Virus record (IMG/VR): IMGVR_UViG_3300024344_002827
Span: 1-25,538 of that record
Length of the DNA: 25,538 nt
Source of the DNA: a virus
Reading direction: 5' to 3' (one strand)
The position numbers and the translations under genes are program-made. The notes under the pieces are model-generated. The model was given only the letters and a program-made list of their open reading frames with translations, was not told the origin of the DNA and searched no databases. Numbering within the stretch: the first letter of the stretch is position 1; each line of letters opens with the position of its first letter. Positions 8,122 through 16,765 of this stretch are shown one piece after another.

Positions 8122-9818
8122 TACGCCGCCTCGATAGAGATGCCGTTGCCAGCAACATTCTGTGAAATTTGCCCAATGAAGAACGGCTCATTTGCGCCGT
8201 TGTGTGTGAAGCGATGCGAAAGCGTGAATCCCTCGCCAAATCCGTCCACGCGCGCACGCGTCAAATTGAAATCGCCACCGAGCGTACCCGCTCCCGAGAG
8301 GTTTCCCGCCGCGTTATCCATCGTAGAAGCACCCGATAAATTACCCGCTGCGTTGTCGAGCACGAACCCGGGGAGCGCCACAGTCAACGACTTCTGGAAG
8401 GCCGACTTCCGCCCGTCGTCCGTCACGACCGAGATCGAAGGCATGTAGGACCCCGAGCCACCGACCATTAGCCACGTATCGCCGATCGCTTTCGACGACA
8501 TCGGGAAGCCCACGTCTTCGTCTCGACCGCGGAATGCAACCGCGATCGAATTGCCGAGATCGGAGTACGTCGAGCGGTTGAACGGCGCAACTTCACCGCC
8601 CTGCCCGCCAAGATAGATCCGCGGCGTGCCTTGAGGATCGCGACCCGGGATGATGCAATTCGGTGCCACCACACCACTCGGGATCGGCCAATTGTACCAG
8701 CGCACCGTGTCGGGAGAAAGTTGAGTGACGCCCTTGATGTCCATCGCGAGCAAGAGGTTGAGCGACGTGCTCGAACCCGTCGCTACGGCGAACACCACGA
8801 GCCCCTCTTCGGGCCAGTAGGCACCATAGGCCCGTCCCATCATCGAGCGATTCAACGTCTCCCACGTCTTGCGAATCGGCCACGAGAGGAAGTTGTTCTC
8901 ACGGTTGCCGAACTGCTGAGAGAGCGCCATCGAATGGATCCCGTGCTCGCTCATATAGATCGCGTCGCCCTGGTCGAGTCCTAGATCCACGAACGCATTC
9001 TGGCTGACGCAACCCGTCGCGATGGCGTCAGTCAGGATGAACCGACTCGCGTTGTTGTACACCGAGGGATTCAATCGAAACGAAAGAATCCGCCGGTTCG
9101 TCAGGAACAGCAGGAAGTCGCCTGAGTTGTCCTGGTACGAGCCGAAGCCGGTGTTGAACTCGTTGCCGTAAGAGCCGCCACCCGAGTTCTCTCCTAGATT
9201 CTGTCCGGGGATCGTGTTCGAGTTGGGCCACGAGAGCGGATCCGTCGCATCTGCAGCGTAGTCGGCGTAGCGCGCAACAAGCGGGTTATTCCACGGGTCG
9301 GTGCCGTCGAAGAAACCGCCCAGGAAGATCGTGTCGAACTTCTGGAACACGAACTGCGGCTTCGCGTTGACACCGCCAAACAGCGTCGTGAGCCGCGCTG
9401 TAGCGCTACCTGATCCATCCCATGACCAAACCGTGTCGCCGGAGGACCCGCCCGCTGCCCACAGATTATTCTGATACGAGGCAAACGTCCATGTGTTCGC
9501 GGCACCGCTCGTGATGGTCGTGCCCGACTGAGTAACCGTCGTTGTGTCGTCGGTGTAGATTGCACCGCCTGCGACGACGACCATTTTCCGATTCTCGTCA
9601 CGCCCGTTGCGGTACTCGTAGATTCCCTGCACGGCAGGCGTGCCGCTGATATTGGCGTCGTACTCCGTATCGCGAACGAGCCCCGGCCGTGTCCCCGTCA
9701 GGTTCCCCAGACGGCAACAATTCGTCGCCTCGCGAAGCTGATTCGGAGCCAGCGCAACCGGGTTCTCGTCTTCGTTGAGTCCCGCATAGGAGTTGATCGT
9801 GTACGACTGGTACGGCAT
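8121..9818 (-). CDS. Beta-propeller tail protein, tail-tubular-B/stabilisation-like, 565 aa
   Basis: ATG 9818 is chosen because it shares one base with the upstream stop (TAATG); there is no clear Shine-Dalgarno, which suggests coupled translation. The N-terminus (MPYQSYTINSYAGLNEDENP, then LREATNCCRLG) matches the start of phage proteins that line or plug the tail below the adaptor, such as P22 gp10-like and T7 gp12-like proteins. The body is made of repeated beta segments with Gly-Gly turns and Trp (VVAGGAIYTD, NLWAAGGSSGDTVWSWDGSG), as in WD-like propellers. Near residues 500-525 a 13-residue unit (DNAAGNLSGASTM) occurs twice in tandem. It lies after the adaptor and before the fibre, as expected for a tail hub component. 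Confidence 0.65.
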   Translation of the reverse strand: MPYQSYTINSYAGLNEDENPVALAPNQLREATNCCRLGNLTGTRPGLVRDTEYDANISGTPAVQGIYEYRNGRDENRKMVVVAGGAIYTDDTTTVTQSGTTITSGAANTWTFASYQNNLWAAGGSSGDTVWSWDGSGSATARLTTLFGGVNAKPQFVFQKFDTIFLGGFFDGTDPWNNPLVARYADYAADATDPLSWPNSNTIPGQNLGENSGGGSYGNEFNTGFGSYQDNSGDFLLFLTNRRILSFRLNPSVYNNASRFILTDAIATGCVSQNAFVDLGLDQGDAIYMSEHGIHSMALSQQFGNRENNFLSWPIRKTWETLNRSMMGRAYGAYWPEEGLVVFAVATGSSTSLNLLLAMDIKGVTQLSPDTVRWYNWPIPSGVVAPNCIIPGRDPQGTPRIYLGGQGGEVAPFNRSTYSDLGNSIAVAFRGRDEDVGFPMSSKAIGDTWLMVGGSGSYMPSISVVTDDGRKSAFQKSLTVALPGFVLDNAAGNLSGASTMDNAAGNLSGAGTLGGDFNLTRARVDGFGEGFTLSHRFTHNGANEPFFIGQISQNVAGNGISIEAA

Positions 9819-10015
9819 TAGTCGAAATGCGCGTCGAGCGCCTCCTCGATATTGTCGACCATATTGGTGAGTCCGGCCGTCAAATCTGCACCGGCACCCT
9901 TGAGCGAGAGCACACCCGCAACGATCCCTGCACGTCGGATCTCCCTCACCACTCGGTCTACATCGGACGGCGCTTCGAGTTTCTTCACCGCCGTCGACTT
10001 CTTTCTGATCGCCAT
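9818..10015 (-). CDS. Small helical protein of unknown role, 65 aa
   Basis: Start ATG 10015 with GGGAG 7 bases upstream; the stop overlaps the next start (TAATG), so it is part of the tail operon. The N-terminus is basic (MAIRKKSTAVKKLE), the middle is helical (VDRVVREIRRAGIVAGVLSL) and the end is acidic. No family was recognised. The place between the adaptor and the propeller protein suggests a small connector, chaperone or minor virion component, but nothing in the sequence proves this. Confidence 0.65.
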   Translation of the reverse strand: MAIRKKSTAVKKLEAPSDVDRVVREIRRAGIVAGVLSLKGAGADLTAGLTNMVDNIEEALDAHFD

Positions 10016-10018
10016 GTT

Positions 10019-11017
10019 CTAGCTCCCGATGGTCCGTCCACCGATCAGGCCGTGACGCCATCTAGACCGACCTGCGGATCCATCCCAATTCCCGATTACT
10101 GCGCGTTCGGCGACCTGTCCGCCGTGCGCTTTGTGAACATTGTCGAGTCGCTCCATCGAATCACGACGCAACGCCCTGCCCTCGTCCGTATTTTGGTCGT
10201 AGTTCTGCTGCATGTCGGCCGTGGCAAGATCCACAATCGAATCGACTGCCTCATCCGTCACGCCATCGAGCGTCGAAGTTGCCGTTGTGAGTTCGGGATG
10301 CCGGTACAAATAGTCGACATCGAGAACGTACTCGTCGTCGGGCGGAGGCCACACGATCATTCGAAGCGACGGAATGGGAGCCGAACTTCCAGCGTTATAG
10401 GTCTTGAGGTCGAGCCCACCGACACTGACGGACTTCGGTTCCCCGTACTCGATGTGTTGCTTGGGGAAGAGCTCGGCGAACTCTATTTGTGAGCCGACCT
10501 GTTCAAGCGTCAGCGACTCGTCTTGGTGCGAGACGGTCAGGATACTCCGGATCGTGTCGGCCAGGATGTACTCGCTATAGAAGATTTCCCCTGCCGTGAC
10601 CGAGATCGCCTCCGACACCGCGAACGGAATCGTGACCGTCGATGCGTCCGCAGAAGGCGTACTCGCGGTGAGCACACGAAGTGCCGTATCACCGTACTGC
10701 GACGAACTCGACGGCAGAAAACGCGTGATGAAGTCACCGTAGACATCAGAGGCGGAAAGACCGCTCTTCGAGATCGAGCCAGACGATGCGCCCGACGTAA
10801 ACGTCCCCGCGACCCCCGTGATACGCGCCTTCAGCGCCATCTGCGTGTGCCGCTTGTCAAACTCCCAGACCTTCGCCAGCAACACCTCGCGCATCGCCCG
10901 ATTGATCGCATCGAGCGAAGCAAGATCGCGTAGTTCCGCGAGCGCCGTCACGTCGTCATGACGCATCCGGCGGCGGACCCTGTTCACGAGTTGCAAGGCC
11001 GTCAAGGAAAATGCCAT
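10019..11017 (-). CDS. Head-tail adaptor-like protein, 332 aa
   Basis: The start ATG 11017 overlaps the upstream stop (TAATG) with GAGG 7 bases upstream. The N-terminus (LTALQLVNRVRRRMRHDDVT, then SLDAINRAMREVL) is the helical opening typical of podovirus adaptor or tail-tubular-A-like proteins that sit under the portal. A central region about residues 60-215 is beta-rich, and the C-terminal part (VDSIVDLATADMQQNY) returns to helix. It is followed by a small protein and the beta-propeller tail protein, the order in which adaptor and tail hub genes usually occur. The family call rests on the N-terminal pattern and position. Confidence 0.6.
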   Translation of the reverse strand: MAFSLTALQLVNRVRRRMRHDDVTALAELRDLASLDAINRAMREVLLAKVWEFDKRHTQMALKARITGVAGTFTSGASSGSISKSGLSASDVYGDFITRFLPSSSSQYGDTALRVLTASTPSADASTVTIPFAVSEAISVTAGEIFYSEYILADTIRSILTVSHQDESLTLEQVGSQIEFAELFPKQHIEYGEPKSVSVGGLDLKTYNAGSSAPIPSLRMIVWPPPDDEYVLDVDYLYRHPELTTATSTLDGVTDEAVDSIVDLATADMQQNYDQNTDEGRALRRDSMERLDNVHKAHGGQVAERAVIGNWDGSAGRSRWRHGLIGGRTIGS

Positions 11018-11817
11018 TACGCGGCCTCATCTCCGTCACCGACGGGGTTGCACGCCTCGTCCTTGCAGTGGCGAACGTGTTGGGCCACGTAGCCCGCCTT
11101 CACCCACTTGCCGCACGCGGCCTGCTCCTTGTTCGCGGGCGTGGTCGCGGCCTGTTGCTCTTCGACCGGGACGACGGGCTCGGCCTTCGGTTCGCCATCC
11201 GTCTCGGTCACGGCGACGATCTGATCCTTGCCGATCTGATTCTCGGCGAGCATCACGAGGAGCTGCTCGATCCTCTCCGAGTGGGCGGCCTTCTCGGACT
11301 GCTTGGCCTCGAACTCTTCGACCGGAATCGAATTGCCCTGCTCGTCGACGTAGAACTTCGGCTTGAAGTCACCGGGCTGCCCGGGCTCGAAGTCGATCTC
11401 AATCATGCCCTTCGACGCCGTGAAGTGGTCGGGACGCGCGTTGATGTACCGCGCCACGTTCGGAACCGGCTCGAAGTGCGGGTTCGCGTCCGACGGCATC
11501 ACGAACGAATCGAGATACTGCCGGTACCGCTGCTCGAACTCGGCCTGGTCGATCAGGTGGCCCTGCTCGTCGAGGGCGAGATCAGCACGCTCGGGAAGGC
11601 ATTCGTGCGCCTTCAGGGTACGGCCGCTGCGGAGTAGGTAGGGGCCGTACTCGCCCGTCTGCGGGTCGCGGATCTTCACGTCGAGATCCGTCCCGCTGAA
11701 ATTCTTGCGGAACTGCGGCAGGCGAGGCGTGCCGCGATCCGTCACTTCGACGTTCATCGCCTGCCATCGAGCCTGTTGGGCAACCGCGATATGCTGCGCT
11801 TCGGTGGTGACTTCCAT
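11017..11817 (-). CDS. Unknown head-region protein with Cys/His-containing C-terminus, 266 aa
   Basis: ATG 11817 (MEVTTEAQH) is chosen because AGAGGA stands just upstream; a longer open frame upstream crosses a strong hairpin and the previous gene and is not credible. The N-terminal 180 residues are mixed charged, with phrases such as LDVKIRDPQTGEYGPYLLRS. Then comes a helix (KQSEKAAHSERIEQLLVMLA), a Pro/Val/Glu/Thr-rich linker, and a C-terminal patch with Cys, two His and two more Cys (ACGKWVKAGYVAQHVRHC, then DEAC) that could bind zinc. No family was recognised. It lies between the capsid genes and the adaptor and is joined to the adaptor by TAATG. Confidence 0.65.
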   Translation of the reverse strand: MEVTTEAQHIAVAQQARWQAMNVEVTDRGTPRLPQFRKNFSGTDLDVKIRDPQTGEYGPYLLRSGRTLKAHECLPERADLALDEQGHLIDQAEFEQRYRQYLDSFVMPSDANPHFEPVPNVARYINARPDHFTASKGMIEIDFEPGQPGDFKPKFYVDEQGNSIPVEEFEAKQSEKAAHSERIEQLLVMLAENQIGKDQIVAVTETDGEPKAEPVVPVEEQQAATTPANKEQAACGKWVKAGYVAQHVRHCKDEACNPVGDGDEAA

Positions 11818-11836
11818 GTGTCCTCTGTGGTTGGTT

Positions 11837-11878
11837 GGATGAAGAGGGGCCGGGACCATTCCCGACCCCCACTCATCC
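11837..11878 (-). terminator. Strong hairpin after the capsid genes
   Basis: A 19-position stem with one mismatch and a few G-U pairs closes a 4-base loop, 10 bases after the stop of the 255-residue protein. No run of T follows, so it is not a perfect intrinsic terminator. It may reduce readthrough from capsid to tail genes, or be an RNase processing or stability site. Confidence 0.5.
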
Positions 11879-11888
11879 AGTAGGTTCG

Positions 11889-12656
11889 CTACGGAGCGAT
11901 CTGGAGGAACACCGGCATGTAGTCCGCGTCCACCGTAGTGAACAGGTTCACACCGACGACCTGCGGAATCGTACCCACGCCCTCGGCCGCAGCCTCGAAC
12001 GCACCCGCCGTACCCGTGCCCGTCTGGACGGACTGACCGATGGCGATGCCGGCCGCGTCCGCAAGGACGGTGGCCACACCCCATGTCTGAGCCCAGAAGT
12101 AGTACGGAGCCGCGTCGGTACCTGCCGTAACCGCGATCGGAGTCACGCCGTTGACGAGATGAGTCTCGTCAGCGTCCGCGATCACGCACTCGCTCCACGG
12201 GTTCGGAACCACCGTGGCGGTCGTGTTGGCGTTGAACACCACCTCGACCTGTCCCCAGATGTTCAGATCGAACGCCGTCGCGGCGGCCGTCGCCGCATGG
12301 CTCTTGATCGTGTACTGCATCCCCGCGCCCGTGGTGCCCGAGTTGATGGAAAGATATCCACCAGCGAGCTCGTTGGCCGCGTAGGTCGCCGTACCGACCG
12401 GAGTCACGTTGACCGAGGTGTCACCCACGGCCGCCGTGTTGGTGGCGAGGTCGTCGAAGTCGACGCTGATCTCTGCCGCCTTGGTGACAACACCCGCACC
12501 GAGCGCCGTGCCCCGGTTGATCGCGTAGTAGTACACGCGGCCGTCCGGAAGTACGGCTCGAGTACCGACGGGGTGCGCCGCTGCCGTGCGCTCCTCGTAG
12601 ATCGACTGACCCGAAGGCCCGCCACCGGAAATGATGGGAGAAACGAAGTTGCTCAT
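11889..12656 (-). CDS. Capsid-associated structural protein (decoration or head fibre-like), 255 aa
   Basis: Start ATG 12656 with GGGAGG 4 bases upstream, 10 bases after the major capsid gene. The composition is Ala, Thr, Val and Gly-rich with short beta segments and very few Lys, typical of abundant virion surface proteins. Recurrent Thr/Ala-rich stretches (AVGDTSVNVTPVGTATYAAN) suggest an all-beta fold. No enzyme motif is present. Position immediately after the capsid gene and before a strong hairpin suggests it is made at a high level with the capsid, as decoration proteins are. The exact role is inferred. Confidence 0.55.
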   Translation of the reverse strand: MSNFVSPIISGGGPSGQSIYEERTAAAHPVGTRAVLPDGRVYYYAINRGTALGAGVVTKAAEISVDFDDLATNTAAVGDTSVNVTPVGTATYAANELAGGYLSINSGTTGAGMQYTIKSHAATAAATAFDLNIWGQVEVVFNANTTATVVPNPWSECVIADADETHLVNGVTPIAVTAGTDAAPYYFWAQTWGVATVLADAAGIAIGQSVQTGTGTAGAFEAAAEGVGTIPQVVGVNLFTTVDADYMPVFLQIAP

Positions 12657-12666
12657 GGTGCCTCCC

Positions 12667-13704
12667 TTACGCCGTGATTCCGGTCAGCTTGTTGCTGGAC
12701 CGGCGGCTGTCTGTGCAGAGGTTCGCCTCGAAGATCACATGAGCAACGAACGCATCCTGATTCGTCCCGCGCTCCATCGGAGTCAGATCGAACAGGGCAC
12801 CCGGAAGGTGCTTGAGCATCACGCACTCGGTGTCCACGAAGTACATCGTGCCAGACGGGCAGTAGTGGTCATAGAAGATCGGCTTGCGCCGGAACGTCAG
12901 GGCCGTGAACCCGAGATCACCCATGCGGGTGTCCTCGAATCGCACGTTCGGCGTCAGCGAGCCTTCGTAGAACTCGTGAATCGCCGAAGTCGTGAGGACG
13001 GCCTTCGGCCCCGTCGCGCCCTCGGTCGCCCGGTTGTCCGCCTTGCGCATGTCGGAAAGACCCTGCGTGGCGAACGAGCCGGAAGCGAACGAGATCGAAG
13101 CCGGGGCCGTCCCGACATCCGACACGCCTCGGGCATTCCATCCCGTGTACGTGGCACCCGTGTAGCCCTGAAGCGAATCGTTCGCGCTCACGATGCTGTC
13201 CAGCGACGTGACATCGTTCGCACCGCTCGAACTCGCGAGCAACTGCTGAGCGACGTTATCGGCCGCACCAGACACGGCATCGTTCTCCTTGCGGAGCAGG
13301 ATGTTCGCAATCTGCGCCTCGCCGGAGTTCTTCCGGAGAGTCGAGCCGTCGATGACGACCGAGCCCGCACCGAGCTTGAAGTTCGCGCGCGTTCCGCGAT
13401 CGGGATCGCTCGTGTCCATGCTGATCGGAGAGAAGCCCCCCGGAAGCATCTGGAACGACGAGTTCGCACCGAGCTTGACGTTGACGCGGATCGACTCGCC
13501 CGAAACCTGATTCGGGCTGGTCATCGGATCCCCGCTGTCACCAATCCGACCGGAGAGCACGTCTCCGATCTTTCCTGCGAAGAGCGACAACACCGGGTGG
13601 TTGTTGAGATAGTTCTCTTTGATCCCGGGGTGGATGCTCTCGAGCGTGGTGACGAGAAGCTGTCCGTACGTGCGGTTTTCAGCAACCGCGGCAGGAGTAG
13701 TCAT
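12667..13704 (-). CDS. Major capsid protein, 345 aa
   Basis: Start ATG 13704 with GAGG upstream, 11 bases after the scaffold gene. The length is normal for a HK97-fold capsid protein. The N-terminal helix region (NRTYGQLLVTTLESIHPGIK) precedes a Gly/Ser-rich loop and a charged helix near 120-150 (SGEAQIANILLRKENDAV). The C-terminal third contains a segment common in phage capsid proteins: KPIFYDHYCPSGTMYFVD followed by LKHLPG. It is in the standard order portal, scaffold, capsid. It builds the icosahedral shell with help of the scaffold encoded just upstream. Identification comes from order, length and this C-terminal pattern. Confidence 0.8.
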   Translation of the reverse strand: MTTPAAVAENRTYGQLLVTTLESIHPGIKENYLNNHPVLSLFAGKIGDVLSGRIGDSGDPMTSPNQVSGESIRVNVKLGANSSFQMLPGGFSPISMDTSDPDRGTRANFKLGAGSVVIDGSTLRKNSGEAQIANILLRKENDAVSGAADNVAQQLLASSSGANDVTSLDSIVSANDSLQGYTGATYTGWNARGVSDVGTAPASISFASGSFATQGLSDMRKADNRATEGATGPKAVLTTSAIHEFYEGSLTPNVRFEDTRMGDLGFTALTFRRKPIFYDHYCPSGTMYFVDTECVMLKHLPGALFDLTPMERGTNQDAFVAHVIFEANLCTDSRRSSNKLTGITA

Positions 13705-13715
13705 TTCTCACCTCG

Positions 13716-14654
13716 TTAGAGTTGCCGTGTGTCGACACCGATCCGCGCTCCCGCGGCTCGCATCTGTTTCACGACATCATTGACACCCAACTTTCCCTTC
13801 GGCAGTTCGGGTTGCTGCACCGACCCCGGACGCGCGGCATTCACAGGCCGCGGATCCGTTGCACGCCCCAGCACTCTATCGGCGTTCGGTTCGTTGTTGG
13901 TTTGCGAAGCGGCGACCAACCTGGGCGCCCACTTGCGGTACGTATCGAAGAGCACGCCTTCGAGAATGCGCTGCCCACCAGGCGCAGAAATCTGCTTGTA
14001 CAGTTCCGCCTGCTGAACTTCGCCCCCTTGAGCACGCTGATAGGTCGCACGGACTTCCCTCTCGAGGACTTCCTGTGCTTCCTTCAACGCCTCCGGGTCG
14101 CTCTTGAACATCTCAAGAGCGCCCAGAGTGTTCTGCTCCACGAACCTTTCCTGACTGCGCAGGTCCGTCTGGTTGAGCTGGCTTGTGACCTGGGCCAACT
14201 GCTCCTGAAGAGCGTTGACCTGGGCCATGACCGGATCTACCGCGGCCTTTACGTCAGGGTCGATCCACTCGTCCTCTTCCGTCGCAGCGTTTCCCGTCGC
14301 CTGTGCCGGCAACGCGACCCGCCCTTCCATCAGAGACTTCGTGACCAACTCGGCGAGATCCGGCATCTGCTGAATCCTCGCCAACGTGGTGAGGTGCTGT
14401 TGAACCTGCTCTGCCCCGCCCGCAACTTCCATGAGTTTTGCGAAGGGCTCGAGTTCCTTCATCCGGTTCATGTGCTCCGACACCTTCTGGTCGCGCTTGA
14501 CGATCTGTTCCCAAGCGAACTCGGGATCAGACGCCACCCGCGCCCGGAAGTCGTCACCACTGACAAGCTCTGCATTCTGGGCAGCGGCACCCGCCCCAGG
14601 CTGCTGATCGTCAGCCTCCGGCGTTTGCCCCTCGTCCTGAAACGCTTCGCTCAT
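13716..14654 (-). CDS. Scaffold protein, 312 aa
   Basis: Start ATG 14654 with GGAGG 4 bases upstream. The protein is acidic, Gln/Glu/Ala-rich and almost wholly helical, with an unstructured N-terminus (about residues 1-30) and a long coiled-coil-like centre at about 140-225 (VNALQEQLAQVTSQLNQTDL). The C-terminal end is basic and Pro-rich, as in scaffolds that contact the capsid shell. It lies between portal and capsid genes, the usual place. It would direct capsid assembly and then leave the head. A fused protease was not seen. Confidence 0.75.
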   Translation of the reverse strand: MSEAFQDEGQTPEADDQQPGAGAAAQNAELVSGDDFRARVASDPEFAWEQIVKRDQKVSEHMNRMKELEPFAKLMEVAGGAEQVQQHLTTLARIQQMPDLAELVTKSLMEGRVALPAQATGNAATEEDEWIDPDVKAAVDPVMAQVNALQEQLAQVTSQLNQTDLRSQERFVEQNTLGALEMFKSDPEALKEAQEVLEREVRATYQRAQGGEVQQAELYKQISAPGGQRILEGVLFDTYRKWAPRLVAASQTNNEPNADRVLGRATDPRPVNAARPGSVQQPELPKGKLGVNDVVKQMRAAGARIGVDTRQL

Positions 14655-14663
14655 GAAACCTCC

Positions 14664-14978
14664 CTACTTCCCGAACGAATAAATTCGTCCAAGACCTAGA
14701 TGTGATTCGTTCCTCGCCCCGTGGTGCTTGTCCGAAGACGCACCGAGGGCCAAGTTGTTTTCACGCGCGAACCGGGCGAGTTCGCCTCGACTGCCGAACG
14801 GCTCTTCGCGCAAGTGCGGGTAGTGACGCGGGCCGCCCCACTCGTCCGTGTTCTTGTGCGCCGCCGGCAGAAACGCGATGTCCATCTCCGAGCCGCAGCA
14901 TGAGGGAACGTCGTCGCTCCATCGGTCGCGCTCGAAGGCACCGCACGCCTTGCAGTAGTACGAGTGCATGACGGCCAC
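14664..14978 (-). CDS. Small zinc-ribbon protein, 104 aa
   Basis: GTG 14978 is chosen: AGGAGG is 6 bases upstream, and it overlaps the portal stop by one base (TAGTG); an ATG at 14969 is too far from that site. Cys 9 and 12 (CKAC) with the Cys pair at 27-28 (SCCGSEMD) form a short zinc-ribbon like those in FmdB-type regulatory proteins and in small phage proteins found between portal and scaffold. The rest is hydrophilic, with a Gly/His/Arg-rich segment (HYPHLREEPFGSRGELARFA). The biochemical role is unknown. Position suggests head assembly, but a regulatory role is possible. Confidence 0.65.
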   Translation of the reverse strand: MAVMHSYYCKACGAFERDRWSDDVPSCCGSEMDIAFLPAAHKNTDEWGGPRHYPHLREEPFGSRGELARFARENNLALGASSDKHHGARNESHLGLGRIYSFGK

Positions 14979-16765
14979 TACGCACCTCCTGGGACGGGGC
15001 GAAGACCCGCGCCCACCGCATTCTGCGCGGCGGAGGGAATCGAGTCGCCGGGGCCTTCGCCCTCTTGGCCCTGCGCGTCCTCCGCCATCCGATTGCCCGT
15101 CTGCTCACTGACGACCGCCTGTTGCGGGTCCATGCCCGACAGTTCCGTGATGCGCTCGTGCGCATACCGCTGGGCCACGAGTTGCGACTCAACACCGCCG
15201 AGAGCGTTATATCCGGTGACGAAGCGCGCGAGTTCCGTGTTCGGGTCGGTTCGCAGCGTGCTGTCGAGCTTCACGTCGTACGAGTATTCGCCCTGCAACT
15301 GGTCGACCGTGACCTCGATGAAACCGTTTGCCCGGTCATCGGCGGTCAAGAAGTCGAGGTTCTGCTTGCCGATCACGGGCAGGATGAACGCACGAGCCTG
15401 CTCGCTCTGGAGGAACGTGCGGTGCATGACCGAAGTCACGTTCGCGGCGAACCGCTCGAACCGCTCCTGCGTGCGACCCCGAGCGACCATGCCACCCGCA
15501 GCAATGTTGTTCGCCTCGGCCGCCGTCTCGACATTGGCTCGCTGGCCGCGGTCGAAGTTCGAGACGCCGAGCACCTCGCGGATCTGTTCCTTGATCTGGA
15601 ACGTCAACCCGATCAGTTGCCCGTCGATGGGCGACACGCCGATCTCCTTGATCGCTTGATCCAGGTTGTCGCCCTGAACCTCGAACGCTTCCATGAATGA
15701 CGCGGGATTCCGGATGAGTTCTCGCGTCTCTTCACTGAATGCGTCCTGATTGAGAAACAACAAACGGCGCGTGCGAGAGACGAGTGCGTTGATCGTCGTC
15801 CAGACCTTGTTGTAGAGGAGCTGCTCGTCCCAGAACATGCGCGGGAACGCGATCGGGAACGGCGTGTCTATCTGATCGTTGAACCAGAGGCCCGAATACG
15901 GAAGTTGGCCGTAATTGAACGCCCAGTCTCGCTCCTCTCGGATCAACTTGTCCGAGCCGGGGCTCATGCCGAAGAACTTCCGTTCGTGGGCGTCGTAGAC
16001 GATCCACTCCTCATAGATGCTCATCACATCCGGCGATCCGTGCTCGAGCCGGCCGCTCTGTCGGTCCTTCGGCCGCGTGTCAAAGTGCTTCGTTGCAGTC
16101 AGGTCGCGCCGCTTGATGAGATTCGGGTCGTCCCGGATGTCCTCCTCGTAGTGCGTCGCGTAGAACGCGCACCAGCGAGGCTCCTGCGTCGGGTCGAACG
16201 AGTTCACGAGGGGATCGATCCGGATCTCCCAGGGCCGCATGAACTGCACCCACGGAAGGTCGGGCGTCTGATTCTTGAACCGCGTGATGATCCGGCCGTT
16301 ATCGTTCTCGAACGACACTTCGGGCGTGAACCCGTGACGCACGAACCCGGCACCCGTGATGACCGCAGACAGCAGCGCGCGGTCGACTTCCTTTTTCACG
16401 TCGCGTTCGCGCCACATCAGTTCGACGATCTGCTCGTTGAGCCACGCCTTGCGCCGTGCCGTCTCGTCGGCAGCGGGGCCGCCCAACGGCCGGAGGATCG
16501 GATCGGGGATCTTGGCGCTCAGTTGCGCCGTCATCGTGTTGATGATCGAGAACATGATGTTCCCAAACATCTGGTCAGCCTCTTCCATCGCGCCGTTCAT
16601 GACCCGCGGAAAGTTCCCGCGATAGCCGTTCAGGAAGGACATGGCGCTGTACTTGTCGGCCGAGCCGTCCTTGCCGTCGGGGATCCAACCGACATCGCGC
16701 CACTGGTTCTCGGCGTGCTGCAGCCGTTGCCGCCATCGCTGGAACTCGAGATCGCTCATCGCCAT
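14978..16765 (-). CDS. Portal protein, 595 aa
   Basis: Start ATG 16765 overlaps the terminase stop by one base (TGATG). The size and helical N-terminus with many Trp and Arg (LEFQRWRQRLQHAENQWRDV) followed by LNGYRGNFPRVMNG and NIMFSIINTMTAQL are those of podovirus-type portals. A central region about residues 270-330 mixes beta and helix (FFGMSPGSDKLIREERDWAF), and a long helix near 340-360 could be the channel-lining segment. The C-terminus is Gln/Gly/Pro-rich. The product would form the dodecameric ring that takes in DNA and binds the adaptor. It follows large terminase and precedes scaffold as expected. Confidence 0.85.
   Translation of the reverse strand: MAMSDLEFQRWRQRLQHAENQWRDVGWIPDGKDGSADKYSAMSFLNGYRGNFPRVMNGAMEEADQMFGNIMFSIINTMTAQLSAKIPDPILRPLGGPAADETARRKAWLNEQIVELMWRERDVKKEVDRALLSAVITGAGFVRHGFTPEVSFENDNGRIITRFKNQTPDLPWVQFMRPWEIRIDPLVNSFDPTQEPRWCAFYATHYEEDIRDDPNLIKRRDLTATKHFDTRPKDRQSGRLEHGSPDVMSIYEEWIVYDAHERKFFGMSPGSDKLIREERDWAFNYGQLPYSGLWFNDQIDTPFPIAFPRMFWDEQLLYNKVWTTINALVSRTRRLLFLNQDAFSEETRELIRNPASFMEAFEVQGDNLDQAIKEIGVSPIDGQLIGLTFQIKEQIREVLGVSNFDRGQRANVETAAEANNIAAGGMVARGRTQERFERFAANVTSVMHRTFLQSEQARAFILPVIGKQNLDFLTADDRANGFIEVTVDQLQGEYSYDVKLDSTLRTDPNTELARFVTGYNALGGVESQLVAQRYAHERITELSGMDPQQAVVSEQTGNRMAEDAQGQEGEGPGDSIPSAAQNAVGAGLRPVPGGA

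Noticed and set aside
11818-12084. N-terminal extension of the 266-residue protein
   Set aside because: It would run through a strong hairpin and into the preceding gene in another frame; the internal ATG 11817 has a clear ribosome site.
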